Shown: positions 1 to 6,675 of the stretch, in pieces
Numbering within the stretch: the stretch's first letter is position 1
Layout: every line of letters starts with the position of its first letter
Assembly: GCA_009695405.1 (NCBI GenBank)
Contig: SIAZ01000022.1
Coordinates: 1-21,782 of the forward strand
Reading direction: 5' to 3'
Length of the DNA stretch: 21,782 bases
Origin: Pedosphaera sp.
GTDB taxonomy: Bacteria; Verrucomicrobiota; Verrucomicrobiia; Limisphaerales; UBA9464
Program-made: the position numbers and the translations under genes
The notes under the pieces: model-generated
Database searches by the model: none
Told to the model about the DNA's origin: nothing
What the model saw: the letters and a program-made list of their open reading frames with translations, nothing else

Positions 1-239
1 CCGGCGACGCGGACCTCGAAGAATTCATCCAAGTTGGAATGGGTGATCCCGAAGAACTTCACCCGCTCGAGCAACGGAACTGCGGAATCCAACGCCTCGT
101 CCAAAACCCGCTGGTTGAACTCGAGCCACGAGAGTTCGCGATTGAAAAGACTTCCAGAAACCCACCGGGACGGAGGATTGGGGATGACTTGCGGAGTTTC
201 TGGGGATTTGCCGGCGAAGGGGCGTTGCTTACGGGCCAT
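1..239 (-). CDS. ppk: Polyphosphate kinase 1, N-terminal part (runs off window)
   Basis: Reading the minus strand from an ATG at 239 gives 79 codons open to the left edge. Residues 33-49 read NRELSWLEFNQRVLDEA, followed by PLLERVKFFGI (55-65) and SNLDEFFEVRVA (68-79). This is the N-terminal signature of PPK1, which reversibly makes polyphosphate from ATP in the cytoplasm. The first 30 residues are a basic, proline-rich extension before the conserved part begins, as in many PPK1 proteins. The catalytic histidines lie outside the window. No clear ribosome binding site precedes the ATG, so the start could be slightly different, but the conserved block begins only 32 codons in. The plus-strand frames here are shadows. 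Identification rests on motif recognition and is firm. Confidence 0.9.
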   Translation of the reverse strand, partial: MARKQRPFAGKSPETPQVIPNPPSRWVSGSLFNRELSWLEFNQRVLDEALDSAVPLLERVKFFGITHSNLDEFFEVRVA

Positions 240-372
240 GATTCAAGCGATTCGGCAGACTAACCCGGACACCCGCCTTGTCGGCAGTGACATTTGATCG
301 ACACAGAACAACGAATGACCGTTTGAGCGAAAGATTGAGACTATGGAAACACCCTAACTCAGACGACAGGGT

Positions 373-1119
373 TTACAGGCCGCGCGCAATCTTCTTGCCG
401 TTGCGCATCAATTCGATGGTCCCTGATGGCAAATAACAGGCGGCTCCCACGTCGGAAAACCGGTTCCAATCGAGCGAGAAGCGGTCCATCCCTAAACCCA
501 AGTTGTCGAAAAACAGGCTGCCATTCAGGGCCCGAATCTTGTAGCCCCGGAACAAATTCTGGCGGGTCACGATGAAGAACAGCGCATGAGCTACTGCTAG
601 ATCTTCGATCGTTGGTAATGAGGCCTCTCCTTCCTCAAACTTCCGCCGGAGAAAGAGTTTCTGGTCCGCCAATGTCCGGTTCTGGCTTTCGTCGACACAA
701 CCGTCGATGGCTATTCGAACCTCTGTGGGCTTTCCTTCGGTGAAAGAGGGCATGTCGAGCCACACCTTGTACCGGTTCGGAAACACGTAGTTCCGCTTAT
801 CCAACTTGGAGTAGATCGCCTGAGCCTCCTCGATGATGCGAATACGTGGCACGTTGGGCGGGATCACGAAAAGGATCTCATGGAACCCTAGTATCTCCAC
901 CGAATACTTGGCGCCTAAGGACTCGCGGGCCGGCAACTTCGCCTTAATATCCTTCATGGCTCGCTCTTCAGCCCGGATCTGATCCTGGATGACATTCAGC
1001 GTGACAAACTCCTCAGGCGTGTTGGCGATGCCGAAAATAGCATCATAGTCGGCCCTTAAAGAATCCAAACGGATCTTGGTATCGTCGTACTGAAGGATAA
1101 TGTCTGATTCAGAGCTCAT
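373..1119 (-). CDS. Hypothetical protein, coiled-coil N-terminus
   Basis: A 248-residue protein that I do not recognise. The start is supported by a good ribosome binding site (GAGAGGTG, about six bases before the ATG at 1119). Residues 1-65 are rich in charged heptad-like helix and look like a short coiled coil. The remainder is mixed alpha/beta with no signal peptide, membrane segment or obvious catalytic motif, so it is probably a soluble cytoplasmic protein. It lies upstream of ppk on the same strand, with about 130 bases between them. That gap includes a weak inverted repeat near 347-374 (AAAC/CCT arms) that could end its transcript, so a shared operon with ppk is possible but not shown. 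It could be a stress or phage-type structural accessory protein; no function is proposed. Confidence 0.7.
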   Translation of the reverse strand: MSSESDIILQYDDTKIRLDSLRADYDAIFGIANTPEEFVTLNVIQDQIRAEERAMKDIKAKLPARESLGAKYSVEILGFHEILFVIPPNVPRIRIIEEAQAIYSKLDKRNYVFPNRYKVWLDMPSFTEGKPTEVRIAIDGCVDESQNRTLADQKLFLRRKFEEGEASLPTIEDLAVAHALFFIVTRQNLFRGYKIRALNGSLFFDNLGLGMDRFSLDWNRFSDVGAACYLPSGTIELMRNGKKIARGL

Positions 1120-1690
1120 GGTGTCACCTCTCTCTCGGGCAACTAAAACAATTTTACGGTCGATCTAATGGGTGAGGCTTCTCGAGACGCACGGGATACT
1201 CGCAGCACATCGTGCGCGATGTTGAGGCAACACATTTCGACATCGGGGCGAACGGATTAGAACAGGCGGCTTGGACTGCTGCCTCGAAGTGCTTTCTTAA
1301 ACTGCAGCCTTGAGCCTAACTGTTGTATTTTTTGATATATGATTCAATATATTATTAATTTTAATATCTAAATCGCTATTATATATAGATCAGGGAGTGT
1401 TTTTTCGCCGTTTTGTGTTCGTTGTTTTATGTTTGTTTTTTCGCTGATATCTGTTCGAGCACATCGATGAACCCAAAGCCTCGGCACTTCCAGTTATCGG
1501 ATACTGACGGGCAATACTTGAGAACAATTCTGGAGATCCGAACCACGGAGTGGACCCGAGGGTTCCCCGGTGACCAAGAACACCAGCGCGGCCCGTTTCT
1601 GGTCCATGAGCCCCCCCTTCGACGGCCAATTGTACGACGACGATTATTTTTTCCAGGGGGAAGAATAATTGTCGTTGAACAAGCGGCCCC
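1120..1690. other. Gene-free stretch with AT-rich island and hairpins
   Basis: No reading frame here shows recognisable protein character; the open frames between 1390 and 1715 on both strands are low-complexity and overlap each other. Two things stand out. About 65 bases at 1320-1385 are almost entirely A and T, next to a T-rich run to 1442. An imperfect hairpin lies at 1638-1674 (arms CGACGATTATT and AATAATTGTCG with one G.T pair), followed by a second small one at 1683-1698 (GCGGCC/GGCCGC). They sit just before the tandem repeat. The AT-rich part could hold the promoter for the minus-strand gene ending at 373, but no specific boxes can be assigned. Confidence 0.5.
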
Positions 1691-1696
1691 TAGGCC

Positions 1697-2005
1697 GCTG
1701 CCACCTCCCCGATAGGGCCCGAGTCTCTCGGGCCATCCCCACCTCGCCCGGCAACCCAGGGAACGGACGGTGAGACACCGTCCCTACCAAACTGGCAGGC
1801 CTCCCGACCTGGTTCCTCCGCCAGCGGCACCCCAGGCCCCGCTGCCACCTCCCCGATAGGGCCCGAGTCTCTCGGGCCATCCCCACCTCGCCCGGCAGCT
1901 CAGGGAACGGACGGTGAGACACCGTCCCTACCAAACCGGCAGGCCTCCCGACCTGGTTCCTCCGCCAGCGGCACCCCAGGCCCCGCTGCCACCTCCCCGA
2001 TAGGG
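1697..2005. repeat. 144-bp tandem repeat, two units plus a 21-base start of a third
   Basis: Units begin with GCTGCCACCTCCCC at 1697, 1841 and 1985, an exact period of 144. The first two units are nearly identical; the third stops after about 21 bases, where the group II intron 3' end begins. Each full unit carries two perfect hairpins of the same design, an 8-base stem and a 3-base loop: GGCCCGAG-TCT-CTCGGGCC (1716-1734, 1860-1878) and GGACGGTG-AGA-CACCGTCC (1765-1783, 1909-1927). This resembles REP/BIME-type palindromic elements rather than a coding repeat. The period of 144 is divisible by three, which is why long frames appear across it, but their translations are low-complexity and not convincing proteins. 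Confidence 0.85.
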
Positions 2006-2600
2006 ATAGGGATGGCCGTTGCCGGCCACCCCTCCCTCCGAACCGGACTGGCGGATTTCCCGCATCCGGCTCTCCAGTCGGTGAGTCACCCGCTTGTGGC
2101 GGGACTGGTACGTTTGGCTAGGGCTAAGGCGTATAGAGAGATTAGCCCGAGCTTCTCGAAGAACGCATTGGGATAGCGTTGATGGTCTAGGCCTCCACGA
2201 CAAAGGCCCTGGCGTTTATCGCGGAATCGGAGGATGTGCCGCAGTCGGCCTCTAATCCATGAGTCCTCGGTTTGATAAACGTTTTCCACGCCGCCTTGGA
2301 AATATCCATACCATCCATTCAGACGGCGATTAAGCCGTCCCACGATAGTTTCCATGGACGTTCCATTGCTTCGGCAGGTCTCTTCGCGAATGCAGTCCCG
2401 CAATCGGCGGAGGCTCTTTTCTCGAGGCCATTTATAGCCCCGTTCGAAGTGCCATCCGAGGAAATCAAAACCGCCGCGTGTCGTCGCATCCACAATCCGT
2501 GTCTTCTCAGGATGCAGCGTTAATCCCGCCGCCTCCATCCATTCACGAATCGTTCTCAGCGCCGTTTCGGCCTCCTCTCGGGTTTTACCCCCAGCGTCAA
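1998..2600 (-). mobile_element. Group II intron remnant, 3' part only
   Basis: On the minus strand, the end of a reverse transcriptase/maturase frame (stop at 2086) is followed by an RNA domain V at 2072-2040: GAGCCGGATGCGG, a GAAA loop and TCCGC...TCCGGTTC as the closing strand. Next comes a domain VI hairpin (2039 to about 1998; GGGGTGGCCG-GCAA-CGGCCATCCC), ending near CCCTATC. This order of RT, short spacer, domain V and domain VI is typical of bacterial group II introns, and the sequence style is closest to class C. Domains I-IV and the first part of the RT are missing, so the element cannot splice or move by itself. Its 3' end lies inside a copy of the 144-bp repeat. Confidence 0.85.
2086..2595 (-). 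pseudogene. Group II intron reverse transcriptase/maturase, C-terminal fragment
   Basis: The recognisable protein begins around the codon at 2595 (GGKTREEAETAL) and runs to the stop at 2086. It contains the end of the RT thumb region (GLTLHPEKTRIVD, then FDFLGWHF) and the maturase-specific domain (RLNRRLNGWYGYFQ, WIRGRLRHILRFR, DHQRYPNAFFEKLGL). A full intron RT is about 400-450 residues; only the last 170 or so are present, and the catalytic YADD segment is absent. The open frame extends upstream to 2679, but those 28 codons are AT-rich and unlike an RT, so they are probably flanking DNA joined at the break. In an intact intron this protein would help splicing and reverse transcription. Here it is almost certainly inactive. 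Confidence 0.88.
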
Positions 2601-2913
2601 AAAAGCAAATTCCTATCAATTGTTGATTGGTGAACAAATGTATTGACTTTGTGATCGGATAGTGGTTCAATGTGTACATCGTCAGACAAATCTGGTGATC
2701 TAAAAGTTATACTACAGGTCATCCGAATAGACGATAAGAATTTATGGAAAACAATAAAATCCAAATGCGTTACAGAGATTGTTCTGTAACGATAAACAAC
2801 AACAACCTCCAATACAACAGGAAGAGATGGTGGTCGAGTAGACCATTTATCGGCTGGCAACCTGAGTTGGTCAAACTGACCTTCTGTCCAGTTAGAAAGG
2901 ATTGGTGCCTACC
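2601..2913. other. AT-rich intergenic stretch with a 22-bp palindrome
   Basis: No supported gene. The sequence is clearly richer in A and T than the intron fragment on its left. It contains an inverted repeat at 2769-2790 (GTTACAGA, six-base spacer, TCTGTAAC), about 125 bases upstream of the small HTH gene. That could be an operator for it or a simple hairpin. The minus-strand frames across this part give no recognisable protein. Confidence 0.4.
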
Positions 2914-3321
2914 ATGAGCCTGTTTGCTGGCAAGGTTGTTCCACCGCTTCTTGGAACTGGAACCACTGCAGGTGGGCTGCAATTGGAGGGCTTCGCACGG
3001 TTGGTTGACCGGTTTCTACTCCGCGCTCATCCACCCGCACGGTTGAAAGCCTCCGAAGCTGCTGAGCTGCTCGGCTTCCATGAAGACGACATGACCGTTT
3101 TGGTCCGCCAGGACTTGATCACGCCCCTGGGTGAGCCAGCCCATAACGCCGTGAAGTACTTTGCACTTGCCGACGTCGAGGCACTTGGTCGGTGCCATGA
3201 AAGTTTGTCCGTTGCTACGAAGGCGATTTATGGCCGAAACAGGAGCAAGTCCCACGGGGGTTGCGCAGAAGACGCGTCTGAAAACCTCCTGAAATGTGAG
3301 TTTGCCGTTGGTGCCAATTAA
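2914..3321 (+). CDS. Small HTH (excisionase/MerR-like) protein of an integration module
   Basis: A 135-residue protein if started at the ATG at 2914; GAAAGG lies 13 bases upstream, and a GTG at 2905 is a possible alternative start. Residues 43-92 (RLKASEAAELLGFHEDDMTV, then a segment ending in VKYFALADVEAL) look like a winged helix-turn-helix of the excisionase/MerR sort: an alanine-rich helix, a turn at LLGF, a recognition helix and a tyrosine-containing wing. The N-terminal 40 residues and the tail after 110 show nothing recognisable. It lies next to, and convergent with, a tyrosine recombinase (3674-4807). I recall similar small proteins beside integrases in Verrucomicrobiota, but cannot check that here. 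Likely role: DNA-binding partner or directionality factor of the recombinase. A rho-independent terminator follows directly. Confidence 0.65.
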   Translation: MSLFAGKVVPPLLGTGTTAGGLQLEGFARLVDRFLLRAHPPARLKASEAAELLGFHEDDMTVLVRQDLITPLGEPAHNAVKYFALADVEALGRCHESLSVATKAIYGRNRSKSHGGCAEDASENLLKCEFAVGAN

Positions 3322-3342
3322 CGCTCGGGTCCGAAATGTGAC

Positions 3343-3377
3343 TCCCCGCCTCAGCATCGGCTGACGTGGGGATTTTT
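3343..3377 (+). terminator. Rho-independent terminator after the HTH gene
   Basis: It begins 21 bases after the stop codon. An outer stem TCCCC/GGGGA encloses an inner stem TCAGC-ATCG-GCTGA, and the structure is followed at once by five T residues. Confidence 0.8.
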
Positions 3378-3673
3378 GCATGCGAAGGTTGGATGATTGG
3401 TTTCATCGACGGCATGAAAACTGGCTTAATCTGCCGGTCTGGAGATCATTTTCTCCAAGGATCTGTCGGGTCATCGATCCTTCCGGATTCGGTTGGTATC
3501 GTTGCGACTTCCGATTAAGTCTGCGGTGTCTTGAACGCTGGTGATGTCCATTCGATGAAGGACGAAACGCTGGCGTTCACTCCGGAAGAAAACGCCCTCA
3601 AGAACACTGCAAAACCATCGTTTTCAAACGGGCAACTTTCCTTGGGTTTTGGAACGGGGCTGACAGATTGGAA
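3378..3673. other. Intergenic stretch between convergent genes
   Basis: No supported gene. Short open frames exist, for example on the plus strand from 3556 and on the minus strand around 3470-3580, but none is recognisable. Nothing resembling a second attachment site was seen. Confidence 0.4.
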
Positions 3674-4807
3674 TCACGCCACCACAGACCGGACTTGATC
3701 GGATTCGGTTGAACTGATTGTCGATCCGAAATCCGGGCTGATGACCGGTGCGCTAGCCTTCAACTCGGCCTCGCGTTTCTTGGTCAAGACCTCAAGGGAT
3801 TCAATCGTGGTAGAAAGGTTCTTGGCGTAGGCTTGGTGGATCGCCCGGGATTTATGGCCCAACGCCATCATTGCGAAGCGTTCAGGCATCCCGACAGCTG
3901 CGGCTCGCTCGGCCCAACTGTACCTGAAGGAGTGGAGGCTGATGCCTGTGATTCCCAAAGTTCTGCATCTAAGGGTGAAGTAGCTAGCCCTGTCTCCTTC
4001 CCCGAGTCTGGCAATGCTCGGCAGTATCAACCCCTGTTTTGGAAGCTTTTCTAGGATCGCGGCGCATTCGTCACCGAATCGTTGGGCACAGGTCTGGTGG
4101 TTTTTCTTGCGCGGGAAAATGACCGTCCTGTTGGTCCAATCGATGGCTTCTGCGGTGAGGGTGGCGATGTCGGTCTGACTACCACCCAAATGCCAAAGAA
4201 GCTGGTAAAAGGCCAATTTCTCGGGGTTTTGCTCTCGGTCAATAATCCTAAGGTACTGTTCCTCGGTGATCGCCTTCTTGGCGGCGTATCGGACCTTGGG
4301 CCATTGACGGCGGGGAATGATTGGGGAGGCGATCCAGCCCATATCGAGGGCGAAGTTGTGGAACCGTCGCAGGAAGACGTTGGTGGAGATTCCGCCGTTG
4401 TTAAGGGCCTCAAAGAAGAGACCGGCTTGGCGTGGGCGGTCTTGGAGGACGTTGAGCTTGAGGATCTTCTGGAGGGCTCTGTCCTTCTTGGCGGTTTCCA
4501 ATCGGTTGCGGGTGGGACCGGCTGCGCTGCGCTTGATGTAGGCGTCGATGACGTCCTGCCAAGTTCGGGTTTGGGCGTCAGGGTCTGTTTCCCCGAGGTA
4601 AGCGATGGCGACTCGGTAGGCGAAATTGGGTTTTTCCACCGCTGCTTTGTGGCCGCGGAGCATTTCCTCTGCGGTGGCGCGGTCTTTGGTACCGAGGCTG
4701 ATTCGGTCTCCGTGGATGTTCTCGGCGTAGAAGATCCGCGAGGGTTGGCGTTGGAGGAGGTACAGGGTACCGGTTCCGAGGGTTTTTAGATCAGGTGACG
4801 ACTTCAT
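3674..4807 (-). CDS. Tyrosine-type site-specific recombinase (integrase), GGSQTD variant
   Basis: A 377-residue protein. Residues 1-60 look like an N-terminal arm-binding region, 80-175 a SAM-like core-binding domain and 180-345 the catalytic domain. Catalytic residues that can be placed are the beta-hairpin lysine (K234 or K235, in FPRKKN), H292 and R295 (LHSFR), H318 (LGHKS) and the nucleophile Y327 (HQAYAK). The position of the first catalytic arginine, normally in a GxRxxE-like motif, is occupied by LGGSQTDIATL (residues 207-217), giving Gln211. It should cut and rejoin DNA at an attachment site through a 3'-phosphotyrosyl link. Between the gene and a tRNA 3' fragment lie short direct repeats that could be arm-type sites. 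The long plus-strand frame at 4082-4789 is a shadow. Length fits the family. Activity is uncertain because of Q211. Confidence 0.88.
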   Translation of the reverse strand: MKSSPDLKTLGTGTLYLLQRQPSRIFYAENIHGDRISLGTKDRATAEEMLRGHKAAVEKPNFAYRVAIAYLGETDPDAQTRTWQDVIDAYIKRSAAGPTRNRLETAKKDRALQKILKLNVLQDRPRQAGLFFEALNNGGISTNVFLRRFHNFALDMGWIASPIIPRRQWPKVRYAAKKAITEEQYLRIIDREQNPEKLAFYQLLWHLGGSQTDIATLTAEAIDWTNRTVIFPRKKNHQTCAQRFGDECAAILEKLPKQGLILPSIARLGEGDRASYFTLRCRTLGITGISLHSFRYSWAERAAAVGMPERFAMMALGHKSRAIHQAYAKNLSTTIESLEVLTKKREAELKASAPVISPDFGSTISSTESDQVRSVVA

Positions 4808-4824
4808 GGTAATATCGCCACTGA

Positions 4825-4927
4825 GTATATCGGCTCGACCCCTTGACCCTCAGCCCTGAGTTGGGGCCGATACGAGGAAGGTGGAGGAAGGTCTCCTGAC
4901 CGCGTTTCTCCTGACAGTTTTCCTGAC
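4825..4927. promoter_or_regulatory. Hairpin and TCCTGAC direct repeats upstream of the integrase
   Basis: Directly upstream of the integrase start is a long imperfect inverted repeat at about 4825-4873 (arms around TATCGGC..CCCC and GGGGCCGATA, with CTCAG/CTGAG inside). It is followed by three direct copies of TCCTGAC at 4894, 4909 and 4921; the last two extend to TCCTGACAGTT. Spaced short direct repeats between an integrase gene and its attachment core are the usual layout of arm-type binding sites. That use is an inference. Confidence 0.5.
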
Positions 4928-4989
4928 AGTTGGGGGTTTTAGCGCGCTGAAACGCGTGAAAAACCCTGTAAACACTGGGGAAAACGTAC

Positions 4990-5040
4990 TGGAGCCGGTG
5001 GTCGGGATTGAACCGACGACTTACGGTTCCTTAATCCGCA
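4990..5040 (-). other. tRNA 3'-half fragment, probable attachment site
   Basis: Read on the minus strand, the sequence gives part of an anticodon arm, a five-base variable region, a perfect T-arm (GTCGG-TTCAATC-CCGAC), a seven-base acceptor strand CACCGGC, then T and an encoded CCA. Bases to the right of 5040 do not form a normal D-arm, and the best candidate 5' acceptor strand (GCTGGTT) is too far away, so this is not an intact tRNA. The anticodon arm also has a mismatch, so the tRNA identity is left open. Tyrosine recombinases commonly use tRNA 3' ends as attachment sites, and the integrase starts 183 bases away. Confidence 0.7.
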
Positions 5041-5169
5041 TTCTTACACTCTAAAAAGGAATTAATCGGTGAACCAGCACTTATAACAAAGGGCTCGGGC
5101 TCTGTTCGTCTGCTGAAATCTGAAATATTCAGACTGGCCGAGTTCCTTTTCTTAACCGAGAATGAGACC

Positions 5170-6588
5170 ATGCGCATGTCTGTCCTACGCCAATTTCTCT
5201 GGAAGGTTTATCGTGAAGCAGGACAACTGGCGGATTCCGCTGAGAAGATTCTAAATCATCAGCGGGACCAAATCCCCAAGGAAAACAGTCTAAAGATGAC
5301 TGAGTGTATCGCCCGCCTTCGATCCTTCCGTAAAACGGGTTCAAAAGAGGAAATCCGACATGAAATGCAAGCTCTTGAAGAAAGAGCCAACCAATGGCTT
5401 AGAGCCTATCCTAACCCTGGGATTCGAGATAATCTCGAAAACTTCTTCACCATGGCCGTTCTCCTCTTTGCCTTCCGTCAGTTCTTCTTCCAACCGATGG
5501 TGATCCCAACCGGTTCTGCCCAACCCACCCTCAATGGCATTACCTCGAAGGACCTTCGTTTTACCCATCAATCAATCCCTAATTGGCCTGTTCGAGCCTT
5601 CGAATGGGCTCTGTTTGGGCACCATTATATGGAGGTCATCGCCACCGAGGATGGCGATTTCGACGGCTATTCTGGGGTGTCAGATCCGGCACCGGGGTCA
5701 GCATTGAAAAATCTACTGGGTCGCAACTTTCTCGTCCGTGTCGGTAACCGTGAGTACCCTGTCTCTACTACGATGAGCGAGGGTCGTGCCGACTTTATAC
5801 GTCATGTGAGCCTGACCGATGAGTACGGCACCCTTCCCAAACGGCACTTCAAAGCAGGTGAACCTATCATCCGCTGCTATATAAAATCCGGTGACCGCCT
5901 CTTCGTCGACCGCTTGATTTACAATTTTAAACGGCCAGAACGAGGCGAAACGGTGGTGTTTAAATCTCTGAAACATCCCGGAATGACTCCCAATACGCAC
6001 TACATCAAACGACTTATTGCTAGCGGCGGCGAAACTGTCCGCATCAGTGATGATCGTCATGTCTATGTTAACAACCGACGTCTCGAATCATCCGACAAGG
6101 GTTTCTCTAAAGTCTATTCCTTCGATCCAACTCAACATCCAGCTTCCAGTGTCTACTCAGGGCATGTGAACGGCACCGGGTTCGCCGAGGGTCGCTGGTT
6201 TGCTCCCCACAAAACAGAGCATGCTCTCTCCCAAAGTGCCGATCCTAAAGCCAAAGAACTCCTTAAGAATGTCGCCGCAGAAAAAGCAGCTATTTGGCGC
6301 GCTTACACCAACGCCGCATTTATTCCCAAGGATGGCCCCTTGCTCAGCCGTTATCTAGAAAGCAAAGGTGAACTCGACGCCATCAGTCGATCCACTCCCA
6401 ATTTCTACGATGCGACCTCCGAGTTCACGGTCAGGCCAAGTCATGTGGTCTGCATGGGCGACAATACGCTAAACAGTTCGGACTCTCGGATGTGGGGAGT
6501 TGCAGATTTTCCAGAGGAGCGGATCGTCGGACGTTCAGGTTGGGTCTTCTGGCCTTGGAGCCCTCACTGGGGTTGGGGTAAGAAATAA
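5170..6588 (+). CDS. lepB: Signal peptidase I, enlarged form
   Basis: A 472-residue protein, larger than the 324-residue E. coli enzyme. It removes signal peptides from exported proteins at the outer face of the inner membrane. One hydrophobic segment at about 90-108 precedes the catalytic serine motif IPTGSAQPTL (Ser116). The general-base lysine is in the HYIKRL motif (Lys280), and the closing box GDNTLNSSDSR is at 430-440. Residues 1-85 are a charged cytoplasmic region, and about 340-425 form an extra helical, lysine/alanine-rich insertion before the last box. The residue after the catalytic serine is usually methionine and here is alanine (117). Two in-frame ATGs (5170 and 5176) are possible starts; neither has a strong ribosome binding site. 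The gene is open and complete, and the phosphatase/isomerase/SHMT fusion follows after about 80 bases. Confidence 0.93.
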   Translation: MRMSVLRQFLWKVYREAGQLADSAEKILNHQRDQIPKENSLKMTECIARLRSFRKTGSKEEIRHEMQALEERANQWLRAYPNPGIRDNLENFFTMAVLLFAFRQFFFQPMVIPTGSAQPTLNGITSKDLRFTHQSIPNWPVRAFEWALFGHHYMEVIATEDGDFDGYSGVSDPAPGSALKNLLGRNFLVRVGNREYPVSTTMSEGRADFIRHVSLTDEYGTLPKRHFKAGEPIIRCYIKSGDRLFVDRLIYNFKRPERGETVVFKSLKHPGMTPNTHYIKRLIASGGETVRISDDRHVYVNNRRLESSDKGFSKVYSFDPTQHPASSVYSGHVNGTGFAEGRWFAPHKTEHALSQSADPKAKELLKNVAAEKAAIWRAYTNAAFIPKDGPLLSRYLESKGELDAISRSTPNFYDATSEFTVRPSHVVCMGDNTLNSSDSRMWGVADFPEERIVGRSGWVFWPWSPHWGWGKK

Positions 6589-6675
6589 TCTCAAACCAAA
6601 ATATAGGCCTGCTTCCCTCCAAAACAACATTGCTCGACTCCTAATCCACTCCCATCCTTTAGTTTTGAGATGTTG

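Noticed and set aside
1390..1934. Open frames on both strands (79, 100 and 96 codons)
   Set aside because: They run through low-complexity and tandem-repeat DNA whose period is a multiple of three; the translations are arginine/proline-rich and mutually overlapping.
1697..2005. CRISPR-like repeats
   Set aside because: Units are contiguous with a 144-base period and no unique spacers; no cas genes are nearby.
4082..4789. 235-codon plus-strand frame
   Set aside because: It is the exact antisense of the integrase, whose catalytic motifs are clear on the minus strand.
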